Origin: Streptomyces alfalfae
Lineage (GTDB): Bacteria > Actinomycetota > Actinomycetes > Streptomycetales > Streptomycetaceae
Assembly (NCBI RefSeq): GCF_004127445.1
Contig: NZ_QEXM01000042.1
Coordinates: 62,001 to 126,000 of the forward strand
Direction of reading: 5' to 3'
Length of the DNA stretch: 64,000 nt
Part shown: positions 32,529-40,351 of the stretch, one piece after another
Numbering within the stretch: position 1 is the stretch's first letter
Layout of the letters: every line of letters begins with the position of its first letter
The notes under the pieces: model-generated
Told to the model about the DNA's origin: nothing
What the model saw: only the letters and a program-made list of their open reading frames with translations
Database searches by the model: none
Translations under genes and position numbers: made by a program

Positions 32529-33840
32529 CCTCGGCGGCTCCGGCGATGACCCCGGTCGCTCCGGCGGCGGCTTCGGCGGTGGTTTCTGTGGGGCCGGTGG
32601 GGCCGGCGGGGCCGGGGGCTTCGGTGAGGGGCGGCGTCTCCTCGGGGAGCTTGCGCATCAGCCCCCAGTAGCCGAGCGCGGCCGCGGTGCCGAGCAGCGC
32701 GCACGTCCCCCACAGCCACTCCGCCCCGAACCGATCGATCATGAAGCCGGACATCAGCGGGGCGACGAGCGCGGCCACGGACCACGACGTCGTGTACATG
32801 CCCTGGTAGCGGCCGCGCCCGTGGACGGGGGAGAGCCGCACGACCAGGCTCGTCTGCGTCGGCGCGTTGACGATCTCGGCGAGCGTCCACACGCACACCG
32901 TCAGCGCGAAGACGCCGAGGGAGCCCGCGAAGGCGGTGAGCCCGAAGCCGTACCCGGCGACGACCGAGGAGATCACCAGCAGCCGCCGCGGGTCCCGGTG
33001 CTCGATGAAACGGGTGACCGGGATCTGCAGGACGACGATCAGCACGCCGTTCACGGCGATGGCCAAGCCGTAGTCGGCGGGCGTGAACCCGGCCTCGCCC
33101 ATGGCGACCGGCAGCCCCAGCGACCCCTGCTGGAAGATGAGGGCCACGAGGAACGACAGCCCGACGACCCCCATGAACCGCCCGTCCCGCAGCACGGTCC
33201 CGAGCCCGACCTCCGGCTCCGCGGCCTTCTCGAGCGCGGTGCGCACGGGCCGCGACTCCGGCAGTTTGATGAAGACGAGGATCGCGCACGCCATCGTCAT
33301 GGCGGCCTCGATGAGGAACCCGGCCCGGTAGCTGTACGCGGCGATGAACCCGGCTCCCGCGGAGGAGATGGCGAAGCCGAGGTTGATGGCCCAGTAGTTG
33401 AGCGAGAAGGCCCTCACGCGGTCCTCGGGCCGCACGATGTCCGCCATCATCGCCTGCACGGCGGGCCGCGAGGCGTTGCTCGCCATCCCGACGAGGAAGG
33501 CGACCCCGGCGATGGCCGCCGGGTGCTCGACGAAGGCGAGCACGGCCACGGTCACGGCCGTCGAGGCCTGCGCGACCAGCAGCGTGGGCCGCCGCCCGAG
33601 CCGGTCGGTCATCACCCCGGCCCCCAGGGAGGAGACGACCCCACCGAGCCCGTGCAACGCGACGACGAGCCCCGCGTACGAGGCGGAGTACCCGCGTTCC
33701 AGCGTCAGGTACAGCGCCATGAACGTGGCGACGAACGCCCCGAGCCGGTTGACCAGCGTGCTCGTCCACAGCCACCAGAAGGCGCGCGGCAACCCCGACA
33801 CGCTCTCCGTGACGGCACGTCTCATGGCGGTGACAGGCAT
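32470..33840 (-). CDS. Major facilitator superfamily efflux transporter
   Basis: 456 residues, about 12 membrane helices. The loop 2-3 signature GVMTDRLGRRPTLLVAQ and the motif C-like GYSASYAGLVVALHGLGGVVSSLGAG point to a drug:H+ antiporter (DHA1-like). The C-terminal 45 residues are a hydrophilic Pro/Thr/Ala/Gly tail extending past the last helix. ATG 33840 follows GGGGGACC. The upstream region holds three TCGCACGTGCGA-like palindromes and a tandem repeat, so expression is probably controlled by a dedicated regulator not encoded adjacent to it. Substrate unknown. Confidence 0.87.
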   Translation of the reverse strand: MPVTAMRRAVTESVSGLPRAFWWLWTSTLVNRLGAFVATFMALYLTLERGYSASYAGLVVALHGLGGVVSSLGAGVMTDRLGRRPTLLVAQASTAVTVAVLAFVEHPAAIAGVAFLVGMASNASRPAVQAMMADIVRPEDRVRAFSLNYWAINLGFAISSAGAGFIAAYSYRAGFLIEAAMTMACAILVFIKLPESRPVRTALEKAAEPEVGLGTVLRDGRFMGVVGLSFLVALIFQQGSLGLPVAMGEAGFTPADYGLAIAVNGVLIVVLQIPVTRFIEHRDPRRLLVISSVVAGYGFGLTAFAGSLGVFALTVCVWTLAEIVNAPTQTSLVVRLSPVHGRGRYQGMYTTSWSVAALVAPLMSGFMIDRFGAEWLWGTCALLGTAAALGYWGLMRKLPEETPPLTEAPGPAGPTGPTETTAEAAAGATGVIAGAAEVIPAPPAAPRADSVAAPHP

Positions 33841-33868
33841 GGTGGTCCCCCGGGGCGGTGTGAACGTC

Positions 33869-33918
33869 TCGCACGTGTGAACGACGCCTCGCATGCGCGA
33901 AGGTTCTCGCACGTGCGA
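33869..33918. promoter_or_regulatory. Three spaced CACGTG-type palindromes upstream of the MFS gene
   Basis: TCGCACGTGTGA (33869-33880), TCGCATGCGCGA (33889-33900) and TCGCACGTGCGA (33907-33918, perfect) are spaced about 18-20 bases apart. All lie in the leader of the minus-strand MFS gene. Regular spacing near two helical turns suggests cooperative binding of a dimeric regulator. Confidence 0.55.
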
Positions 33919-33936
33919 ATGGCTCTGGCGTGCGTG

Positions 33937-33999
33937 TGAGTGTCTCTAGCTGTGAGTGCCTCTGCTGTGAGTGCCTCTAGCTGTAAGTGTCTCTAGCGG
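33937..33999. repeat. Four tandem 15-16-base repeats
   Basis: Four head-to-tail copies of TGAGTGYCTCTAGCTG at 33937, 33953, 33968 and 33984, the second lacking one base and the last diverged at its end. They lie between the MFS leader and gpmA. No coding function; possible regulatory or slippage-prone array. Confidence 0.7.
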
Positions 34000-34116
34000 C
34001 ATGGAAACATTACGAGCAGCCGCTTTCGCCCCGCCAGTCAATTGACGGAACCCGTCAACCGATGAGCCCGCGCCCGCGCGCGCGAGGCCCACGGGGGTTC
34101 GATTACGCTCAGGGGC

Positions 34117-34878
34117 ATGGCCGACGCACCGTACAAGCTGATCCTCCTCCGCCACGGCGAGAGCGAATGGAACGCGAAGAACCTGTTCACCGGCTGGGTG
34201 GACGTCAACCTCAACGAGAAGGGCGAGAAGGAGGCGGTCCGCGGCGGTGAGCTGCTCAAGGACGCCGGCCTGCTCCCCGACGTGGTCCACACGTCGCTCC
34301 AGAAGCGCGCGATCCGCACGGCGCAGCTCGCGCTGGAGTCGGCCGACCGCCACTGGATCCCGGTCCACCGCTCCTGGCGTCTGAACGAGCGCCACTACGG
34401 CGCCCTCCAGGGCAAGGACAAGGCCCAGACGCTCGCCGAGTTCGGCGAGGAGCAGTTCATGCTGTGGCGCCGCTCGTACGACACCCCGCCGCCGGCGCTG
34501 GACCGCGACGCCGAGTACTCCCAGTTCTCCGACCCGCGCTACGCCACGCTCCCCCCGGAGCTGCGCCCGCAGACGGAGTGCCTGAAGGACGTCGTCGTCC
34601 GCATGCTCCCGTACTGGTTCGACGGCATCGTCCCCGACCTCCTGACCGGCCGCACGGTCCTGGTGGCGGCGCACGGCAACTCGCTGCGCGCCCTGGTCAA
34701 GCACCTGGACGGCATCTCCGACGCCGACATCGCGGGCCTGAACATCCCCACCGGCATCCCGCTCTCCTACGAACTGGACGCCGACTTCAAGCCCCTCAAC
34801 CCGGGCGGCACCTACCTCGACCCGGAAGCCGCGAAGGCGGCGATCGAGGCGGTCAAGAACCAGGGCAAGAAGAAGTAG
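34117..34878 (+). CDS. gpmA: 2,3-bisphosphoglycerate-dependent phosphoglycerate mutase
   Basis: 253 residues. It interconverts 3- and 2-phosphoglycerate in glycolysis. The catalytic phospho-His is His13 in LLRHGESEWN; the second active-site His is in VLVAAHGNSLRALVKHLDG (about 186), and RLNERHYGALQGKDK is the canonical substrate loop. Length is typical. TACGCT lies seven bases before the ATG and no Shine-Dalgarno site is present, so it is probably leaderless. It is monocistronic with a strong terminator 18 bases after the stop. Confidence 0.96.
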   Translation: MADAPYKLILLRHGESEWNAKNLFTGWVDVNLNEKGEKEAVRGGELLKDAGLLPDVVHTSLQKRAIRTAQLALESADRHWIPVHRSWRLNERHYGALQGKDKAQTLAEFGEEQFMLWRRSYDTPPPALDRDAEYSQFSDPRYATLPPELRPQTECLKDVVVRMLPYWFDGIVPDLLTGRTVLVAAHGNSLRALVKHLDGISDADIAGLNIPTGIPLSYELDADFKPLNPGGTYLDPEAAKAAIEAVKNQGKKK

Positions 34879-34895
34879 CCCTGCCTCAGCCTCAC

Positions 34896-34929
34896 GCCCC
34901 CTGCCCGCGGATTTCCGCGAGCAGGGGGC
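34896..34929 (+). terminator. Hairpin terminator after gpmA
   Basis: GCCCCCTGC pairs with GCAGGGGGC, and the inner CCGCGG/CCGCG bases extend the stem around a short ATTT loop. It begins 18 bases after the gpmA stop codon. Confidence 0.75.
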
Positions 34930-35150
34930 TTGTCGTCGTACCGGGGTCGTCGGGCAGCGACGCCATGACGAAGCTCTGCGGAAACGAGGTCCGCGTCGTC
35001 CCTCTCTGACCTGTCGGCCCGTCGGCTCCAGCCCGTCGTAACGCCGCTCCTGCTCACCGTCCGCCGCGCCTCCGCCGACGCACCGACCGGCCCGCCGCCG
35101 GCCCCCCGGCAGCGTGGGGGAACCGACCGGCACGACATGACGTCTGGCAC

Positions 35151-35177
35151 AGGACGGCCAGGACGGCCAGGACGGCC
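35151..35177. repeat. Three 9-base tandem repeats
   Basis: AGGACGGCC occurs three times head to tail, followed by a diverged copy (AAGACGGCG). It lies in the otherwise empty 34930-35218 gap before a membrane-protein gene. Confidence 0.7.
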
Positions 35178-35218
35178 AAGACGGCGACGGCGACGAGGAA
35201 CGCCCGGAAGGCGGCGGC

Positions 35219-35728
35219 ATGTTCATCCTGCTGATGTACGGCGCCCTGCTCGCCGTGCCGCTCTGGGCCATCGCGGTCGTGGTGAAGCTGATATCGGTCG
35301 TCGCCCCCGGGCGCCGGCCGGACTGGGCCCGTGACCTGCTGCGGTGGAGCGTGGGCGCGGCGGCTGCCGCAGCCGTCATCGTGTACGTGATCGGGCTCGG
35401 CCTGGTCCAGTGGGACGCGAGCGAAGCCGAGTCCGGCGCGGGGTCCTCGCCCGCGGTTCCCTGCCGGTCCCTGCCGCCCGGCACGCTCGACCGACTCGCC
35501 GGGCATGAACCGTCGTACGTCCCCCTGGGCTTCGACTGCCTGCTGGACGGCGGTCGCACCGTGGCGGCGAGCGGCCCCTACGGCACGCTGAACGCCCTGA
35601 CCGCCGCCTTCGGCCTGACGGCGGTGCTGTCGCTGATCGCCGTGGGGTTCCTGGACGAGTACCGGGCGCGGGCACAGAGGAAGCCCGGGCGGACGGGCGA
35701 GGGCCTCAAGGCGTCCCCGACCGAGTGA
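35219..35728 (+). CDS. Hypothetical three-helix membrane protein
   Basis: 169 residues. Membrane helices are at about 3-28, 44-64 and 125-145. Between the second and third is an extracytoplasmic loop with two Cys (VPCRSLPPG and GFDCLLDGG) that could form a disulphide. No family recognised. GGAAGG lies about nine bases before the ATG. The gene ends inside the 3' end of the convergent small membrane-protein gene (23-base overlap). Confidence 0.7.
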   Translation: MFILLMYGALLAVPLWAIAVVVKLISVVAPGRRPDWARDLLRWSVGAAAAAAVIVYVIGLGLVQWDASEAESGAGSSPAVPCRSLPPGTLDRLAGHEPSYVPLGFDCLLDGGRTVAASGPYGTLNALTAAFGLTAVLSLIAVGFLDEYRARAQRKPGRTGEGLKASPTE

Positions 35729-35921
35729 TCCCCTCCGCCATGCTGCCCACGACGTCCCGGATCCACTGGCCGAACGCCGTCGGGGCGATCAGGACGCCGA
35801 AGACCAGGACGATCACCACCGTCAGTTGCTCGTCGCTCCGCTTGCGGGCCTCGGTGCGCCTGCGCAGACGCAGGACGATGATGACCGCCAGCAGGACCGC
35901 CACGTTGATCGTCAGAACCAT
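35706..35921 (-). CDS. Small two-helix membrane protein
   Basis: 71 residues. An N-terminal helix (LTINVAVLLAVIIVLRL) and a second one (TVVIVLVFGVLIAPTAFGQWI) are joined by a strongly basic loop (RRRTEARKRSDEQ). A GGGGGG-rich site is about ten bases before the ATG. It is conserved-looking but of unknown function, and overlaps the convergent gene by 23 bases. Confidence 0.65.
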   Translation of the reverse strand: MVLTINVAVLLAVIIVLRLRRRTEARKRSDEQLTVVIVLVFGVLIAPTAFGQWIRDVVGSMAEGITRSGTP

Positions 35922-36346
35922 CGGTCAGGCCCCCCTCGGACGACGGGTGTCCCGGACCTTCCTGTCTAGCTCGAACGTCCGTACGTGGCTGCCCCGTCAC
36001 GCCCGGTTGGCGACAAAGCGCCCCATCACGACCGGATCGACACGTGCGGGACGGGTATGACAGGGGAGGGTGACCCGGCTCCGCCGGCCGCCGCGTGAGG
36101 TGTGGGGACTCCACGCCTCCGTACGTCATCGGGGCGACGGTGGTACGCCTATCCCTTGCTGTGACAGTCGGGGAGGGTGTTTCACCTGGGGCGTTGCGCC
36201 GGGTGCGACGCGGGTGCGCGGCGGGTGCGGCGCCGGTGCGCGGAGGCCCGGCCACGCGCGTGTGCGCCGTTGATGCGCCCGCCCTGCCGGGCATGCAATG
36301 GGGGTGCGCGCTTGCCGTACTCCCCATGCTTTCGAGGAGGACCCCC
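35922..36346. other. Leader and promoter region of mtpA
   Basis: 425 bases with no convincing gene. 36180-36260 is a run of GGGTGCG-type near-repeats. The ribosome-binding site of mtpA (GAGGAGG, 36334-36340) ends the region. A promoter must lie here but no clear -10/-35 pair was found, and no GTTCACC-type PHO repeat was seen on either strand. Confidence 0.45.
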
Positions 36347-36505
36347 ATGGCCGAGTCCCTCAAGAACCGAGCAGCCCCCGAGCCGTCGGCCGACACCCCG
36401 GACCTGCCGAGGCTCGTGCTGCTCGGCGCCTGCGGCTGCGGCTCGGGCTGCAGCTGCGGCTGCCAGTCCGGCGGCAGCTGCCAGTGCGGCGGCAGCTGCG
36501 GCTGA
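36347..36505 (+). CDS. mtpA: Metallothionein-like Cys-rich peptide
   Basis: 52 residues. The last 24 residues contain eight cysteines (positions 29, 31, 35, 37, 39, 45, 47, 51) in CGC and CSC spacing among Gly and Ser, a metal-binding pattern. A perfect GAGGAGG lies six bases before the ATG. A gene named mtpA, encoding a metallothionein-like protein, is known beside phoU-phoR-phoP in S. lividans, and position and composition fit. It probably buffers copper or zinc. The composition also resembles Gly/Cys/Ser precursor peptides of azole-modified RiPPs, but no modifying enzyme is near. Confidence 0.85.
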   Translation: MAESLKNRAAPEPSADTPDLPRLVLLGACGCGSGCSCGCQSGGSCQCGGSCG

Positions 36506-36516
36506 CCGCGCGAGAC

Positions 36517-36552
36517 GGTGCCCCGCACGGACCTGACCCCGTGCGGGGCACC
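36517..36552. terminator. Bidirectional terminator between mtpA and phoU
   Basis: GGTGCCCCGCACGG and CCGTGCGGGGCACC form a perfect 14-base stem with an 8-base loop, 12 bases after mtpA and 48 bases beyond the convergent phoU stop. It can serve both genes. Confidence 0.85.
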
Positions 36553-36599
36553 GCTGTGCCGGTGAGCCGCCGACCTGCCGCGAGGAGCCGCCGACCGGG

Positions 36600-37280
36600 T
36601 TACGCCCCCTCCACCGGCGTCCCCGTGGGCTGGATCTCGTCCGCGTGCTCCCCCGTGACCAGGTACACGACGCGCTTCGCCACCGACACCGCGTGATCCG
36701 CGAACCGCTCGTAGTAGCGGCCGAGGAGGGTCACGTCGACGGCCGTCTCGATGCCGTGCTTCCAGCGGTCGTCCATCAGGTGCTGGAAGAGCGTGCGGTG
36801 GAGCTGGTCCATCTCGTCGTCGTCCTGCTCCAGCTGGAGCGCGAGGTCGACGTCCTTGGTGATGATGACCTCCGCCGCCTTCGCCATCAGGCGCTGCGCG
36901 AGCTGGCCCATCTCCAGGATGGTGGCGTGCAGGTCGTGCGGCACCGCCGAGTCGGGGAAGCGCAGCCGGGCGAGCTTCGCCACGTGCTGGGCCAGGTCCC
37001 CCGAACGCTCCAGGTCGGCGCTCATCCGCAGCGAGGTGACGACGATGCGCAGATCGGTGGCGACCGGCTGCTGCCGCGCCAGCAGGGCTATCGCGCGCGC
37101 CTCCAGGTCGTGCTGGAGATCGTCGACCTTCTGGTCGGCGGCGATGACGCTCTCGGCCATCTTCAGGTCGGCGTCGAGCATGGCCGTCGTGGCGCGCCCG
37201 ATCGCGGACCCGACCAGGCGGGCCATCTCCACCAGGCCTTCGCCGATCGAGTCAAGTTCCTCGTGGTACGCGTCCCGCAT
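36600..37280 (-). CDS. phoU: Phosphate transport and PhoR modulation protein PhoU
   Basis: 226 residues of two PhoU helical repeats (about 10-100 and 115-205), with the acidic metal-binding signatures LERSGDLAQHVAKLARL and YYERFADHAVSVAKRVVYL, one in each half. PhoU links phosphate uptake to the sensor kinase and keeps the PHO regulon off when phosphate is ample. ATG 37280 follows GAGAGAGGGAC. It is divergent from phoR-phoP; two PHO-box pairs in the 273-base gap indicate PhoP control of this gene and probably of the kinase operon. Confidence 0.95.
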   Translation of the reverse strand: MRDAYHEELDSIGEGLVEMARLVGSAIGRATTAMLDADLKMAESVIAADQKVDDLQHDLEARAIALLARQQPVATDLRIVVTSLRMSADLERSGDLAQHVAKLARLRFPDSAVPHDLHATILEMGQLAQRLMAKAAEVIITKDVDLALQLEQDDDEMDQLHRTLFQHLMDDRWKHGIETAVDVTLLGRYYERFADHAVSVAKRVVYLVTGEHADEIQPTGTPVEGA

Positions 37281-37367
37281 GTGACTGTCCCTCTCTCGTA
37301 CGTCCCAGGGGGCTGGCCCCCACGCTCCCACGGTGCGGCCCGCACGCGTCCCTTTCCCGGACCCCGC

Positions 37368-37395
37368 GTGAACCGCCTCCATCATCAAGGTGAAC
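37368..37395 (-). promoter_or_regulatory. PHO-box pair 1 (PhoP site)
   Basis: The minus strand reads GTTCACC then GTTCAC exactly 22 bases later, two 11-base units, the spacing of PhoP direct repeats in Streptomyces. The orientation faces phoU, about 90 bases upstream of its start. Confidence 0.8.
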
Positions 37396-37452
37396 TGTGG
37401 GAGACGCGTGGCGGCACTTCCGATCGGCCCCCGGCCGGGACGTCCGGGGGAA

Positions 37453-37480
37453 GTGAACCGGTGCGGTCCCCACGGTGAAC
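37453..37480 (-). promoter_or_regulatory. PHO-box pair 2 (PhoP site)
   Basis: A second minus-strand array with GTTCACC and GTTCAC 22 bases apart, identical in layout to pair 1 and 57 bases from it. It lies 74 bases before the phoR start, so it may control phoR-phoP as well as phoU. Confidence 0.8.
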
Positions 37481-37553
37481 TCTGGGCGACGAGTGTTCGA
37501 GGCGGCCCCGGTATGGCTGTGGCCGACACGCAACCGGCGCATAACCTGGTCAC

Positions 37554-38819
37554 ATGGACGTGAACGCGGCGGTCGCCGCAGTGGCAGCGATCGCCGGAGT
37601 GTGTACCGGTGTCATCGCCATGCTGGCGTTCCGCTGGAGCGAGCGCGACCAGAAACGCCCCACCCGGACCTCCCTGCACACCGATCCCGTGCTGCCCCCG
37701 GGGGTCGACACGGTCCTGTCCGTGCTGCGCTCCTCCGCCGTCGTCCTCGACGAGGGCGACAGCGTGGTCAAGGCCAGCTCGGCGGCGTACGCACTGGGGC
37801 TCGTGCGCGGCGGCAAGCTCGCCGTCGACCCGATGCTCCAGATGGCCCGCGACACCCGCCGCGACGGGGAGATACGCCAGGTCGAACTGGACCTGCCCCG
37901 GCGCGGCACCGGCCGCGGCGAGGCCCTGGCGGTCTCCGCCCGGGTGGCGCCGCTCGGCTCCCGGCTCGTGCTGCTGCTGGTCGAGGACCTCACGGAGGCC
38001 CGCCGCATCGAGGCGGTGCGCCGCGACTTCGTCGCCAACGTGAGCCATGAGCTGAAGACCCCGGTGGGCGCGCTCTCCCTGCTCTCCGAAGCGGTCATGG
38101 ACGCCTCCGACGACCCCGAGGCCGTCGAGCGCTTCGCGGGCCGCATGCAGATCGAGGCGACCCGCCTGACCAACCTCGTGCAGGAGCTGATCGACCTCTC
38201 CCGGGTGCAGAACGACGACCCCCTGGAGGACGCGGAGCCCGTCCGCGTCGACGAACTGGTGGCGGAGGCGATGGACCGCAGCCGGCACCAGGCCTCGCAC
38301 AAGCAGATCACCATGGCGGCGGGCGGCACCGCCGAGCTGCAGATCTGGGGCAACCGCGGCCAGCTCGCCGCGGCCCTCGGCAACCTCGTCGAGAACGCGG
38401 TGAACTACAGCCCCGCCCGCACCCGCGTGGGCATAGCCGCCCGCCGGGTCACCGCACCCGGCGGCGACTTCATCGAGGTGGCCGTCACCGACCAGGGCAT
38501 CGGCATCTCCGACAAGGACAAGGAGCGCATCTTCGAGCGCTTCTACCGCGTCGACCCGGCCCGCTCGCGGGCCACCGGCGGTACGGGCCTCGGCCTCGCC
38601 ATCGTCAAGCACGTGGCCGCCTCGCACGGCGGGGAGGTCACGGTGTGGAGCTCGGAGGGACAGGGCTCCACGTTCACCCTGCGGCTGCCGGAGGCGGCCG
38701 CGCACCGCGACCGCGGAACCGGTCACGGCGGCGGACTCGACGACGAGACCACCCCACCCGACGCGACCACTGCGACCACTACGTACGAACCCATTCCTGC
38801 CCCGGAGGTCCTTCCGTGA
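37554..38819 (+). CDS. phoR: Phosphate-limitation sensor histidine kinase PhoR
   Basis: 421 residues. One membrane helix (about 5-26) anchors a cytoplasmic PAS-like region (55-150) and a kinase core. The phospho-acceptor is His165 in NVSHELKTP; GNLVENAVNYSP (N box), DQGIGISDKDKERIFERFYR (G1/F) and GGTGLGLAIVKHV (G2) follow. Having no extracytoplasmic sensor domain is typical: it senses through PhoU and the Pst transporter. The ATG is preceded by TAACCT six bases upstream and no Shine-Dalgarno site, suggesting a leaderless mRNA. phoP overlaps the stop (GTGA). Confidence 0.95.
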   Translation: MDVNAAVAAVAAIAGVCTGVIAMLAFRWSERDQKRPTRTSLHTDPVLPPGVDTVLSVLRSSAVVLDEGDSVVKASSAAYALGLVRGGKLAVDPMLQMARDTRRDGEIRQVELDLPRRGTGRGEALAVSARVAPLGSRLVLLLVEDLTEARRIEAVRRDFVANVSHELKTPVGALSLLSEAVMDASDDPEAVERFAGRMQIEATRLTNLVQELIDLSRVQNDDPLEDAEPVRVDELVAEAMDRSRHQASHKQITMAAGGTAELQIWGNRGQLAAALGNLVENAVNYSPARTRVGIAARRVTAPGGDFIEVAVTDQGIGISDKDKERIFERFYRVDPARSRATGGTGLGLAIVKHVAASHGGEVTVWSSEGQGSTFTLRLPEAAAHRDRGTGHGGGLDDETTPPDATTATTTYEPIPAPEVLP

Positions 38820-39496
38820 CCCGAGTGCTCGTCGTCGAGGACGAGGAATCCTTCAGCGACGCTCTGTCCTACATGCTCCGCAAGGAGGGCTTCGAAGTCG
38901 CCATCGCGGCGACAGGCCCGGACGGACTCGACGAATTCGAGCGCAACGGCGCCGACCTCGTCCTGCTCGACCTCATGCTGCCCGGCCTGCCCGGCACCGA
39001 GGTGTGCCGACAGCTGCGCGGCCGATCCAACGTCCCGGTGATCATGGTCACCGCCAAGGACAGCGAGATCGACAAGGTGGTCGGCCTGGAGATAGGGGCC
39101 GACGACTACGTCACCAAGCCGTTCTCCTCGCGGGAGCTGGTCGCCCGCATCCGCGCGGTCCTGCGCCGCCGCGGTGAGCCCGAGGAGGTCGCCCCGCAGG
39201 CCCTGGAGGCGGGCCCGGTCCGCATGGACGTGGACCGCCATGTGGTGACGGTCTCCGGCTCCAAGGTCGACCTGCCGCTCAAGGAGTTCGACCTCCTGGA
39301 GATGCTGCTGCGCAACGCGGGCCGCGTCCTGACCCGTATGCAGCTCATCGACCGCGTCTGGGGTGCGGACTACGTGGGGGACACCAAGACCCTCGACGTC
39401 CACGTCAAGCGCCTGCGCGCCAAGATCGAGCCGGACCCGGGCGCCCCGCGCTACCTGGTGACGGTGCGCGGTCTCGGCTACAAGTTCGAGCCGTAG
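38816..39496 (+). CDS. phoP: Phosphate-limitation response regulator PhoP
   Basis: 226 residues, OmpR/PhoB family. The receiver domain (1-120) has acidic pocket EDEE (8-11), phospho-acceptor Asp52 in LVLLDLMLPG and Lys in VTKPFSSREL. The winged-helix domain (about 130-226) has LPLKEFDLLEMLLRNAG and RLRAKIEPDPGAPRYLVTVRGLGYKFEP. It binds the GTTCACC repeats of PHO boxes to switch on phosphate scavenging, and in Streptomyces also limits antibiotic production. GTG start with GGAGG eight bases upstream, overlapping phoR. Confidence 0.96.
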   Translation: MTRVLVVEDEESFSDALSYMLRKEGFEVAIAATGPDGLDEFERNGADLVLLDLMLPGLPGTEVCRQLRGRSNVPVIMVTAKDSEIDKVVGLEIGADDYVTKPFSSRELVARIRAVLRRRGEPEEVAPQALEAGPVRMDVDRHVVTVSGSKVDLPLKEFDLLEMLLRNAGRVLTRMQLIDRVWGADYVGDTKTLDVHVKRLRAKIEPDPGAPRYLVTVRGLGYKFEP

Positions 39497-39550
39497 GCCG
39501 AAGGACCGATAGGCCGGTAGGCCACCGAGGACGGCGGCCGGGAACGGCGA

Positions 39551-39582
39551 GAAGGGCGGGACCCGACCGGGTCCCGCCCTTC
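39551..39582. terminator. Bidirectional terminator between phoP and the lipoprotein gene
   Basis: GAAGGGCGGGACCC and GGGTCCCGCCCTTC form a perfect 14-base stem around GACC, 54 bases after phoP and 40 bases beyond the convergent lipoprotein stop. Confidence 0.85.
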
Positions 39583-39622
39583 CGTGTGTCCGAGCCTCCG
39601 TACGCGGGTGCGCGTACGGGAA

Positions 39623-40351
39623 TCAGTGCTGGGTGCCGGTGCCGGCTTCCGCCGAGGCCTGGCCGCCGTCGGCCGGAGCGGACGGGTCGGCGCCGGCCTC
39701 GCCCTCGTGGCCCTCGGCCTGGCCGCCGTTCTCGCCCGCGGGCTTGTCGCTCGCGCCGGCGTCCGGCTCGCCGGAGGCGTCGGCGGGGGCGGACGGCTGG
39801 GTCTCCGGCGCCTTCGGGACCTCGGTCGGGCCCCACTCGGTGAAGTAGCTCTCGGCGGGCACGACGAACGCCTGGAGCCGCACGTCGCCCGTCTTGCTGA
39901 ACGAGAACGTGATCCGCTGCGCGTTGCCGTCCTTGACGGAGTCGCGGCTGCTGGGCAGCACGGCGGAGGCGTTGCCCTTGCCGCCGATCACGACGGACTC
40001 GCCGGCGGGGATGGTCAGCGGGCCCTTCGCCTTGGTCTTCGCGTCGCCCTTGGCGGGGGTGATCTCGGCCTTCTTGCCGGTGCCGTTGACCGTGATCGAG
40101 TCGAGGGTCTGGTCCGAGGAGCCGGAGTTGAAGACCGTCGCGGAGATCACGGCGGGACCCTTGGACTTCAGGTCGGGCTGCGTGATGACCAGGGCGTTCT
40201 GGATCTTGATGTCACCGACGGAGATCGCCGCGTTGTCCGGCTTGACCTCCAGCGTCTCGGCGTTGTTGCCCGCGCCGCACGCGGCGAGCGAGGCAAGCGA
40301 GAACGCGATGGCGGTGGCGGCGATGGCGCCGCGTCGAAGGCTGCGGCTCAC
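39623..40351 (-). CDS. DUF461-type secreted lipoprotein
   Basis: 242 residues. A lipoprotein signal ends in SLAAC (Cys25). Residues about 35-175 look like an immunoglobulin-like/PCuAC-type beta domain (IKIQNALVITQPDLKSKGPAVISATVFNSGSSDQTL). The last 60 residues are an acidic Pro/Ala/Gly/Glu tail, probably disordered and spanning the wall. Its conserved place between phoP and carD in Streptomyces suggests a housekeeping envelope role. Copper binding, as in PCuAC relatives, is possible, but the Met/His motif is not visible. GTG start with AAGGAG 11 bases upstream. Confidence 0.8.
   Translation of the reverse strand: MSRSLRRGAIAATAIAFSLASLAACGAGNNAETLEVKPDNAAISVGDIKIQNALVITQPDLKSKGPAVISATVFNSGSSDQTLDSITVNGTGKKAEITPAKGDAKTKAKGPLTIPAGESVVIGGKGNASAVLPSSRDSVKDGNAQRITFSFSKTGDVRLQAFVVPAESYFTEWGPTEVPKAPETQPSAPADASGEPDAGASDKPAGENGGQAEGHEGEAGADPSAPADGGQASAEAGTGTQH

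Noticed and set aside
33937..33999. A CRISPR-like array
   Set aside because: Units are directly adjacent without spacers, only 15-16 bases long, four copies, and no cas gene is present.
36070..36273. A small Arg/Cys-containing open frame upstream of mtpA
   Set aside because: No ribosome-binding site and composition typical of random GC-rich DNA; probably leader sequence.
36347..36505. The Cys-rich peptide as precursor of an azole-modified (microcin B17-like) RiPP
   Set aside because: Composition fits superficially, but no YcaO cyclodehydratase, dehydrogenase, protease or exporter gene is nearby, and position matches the known mtpA gene.
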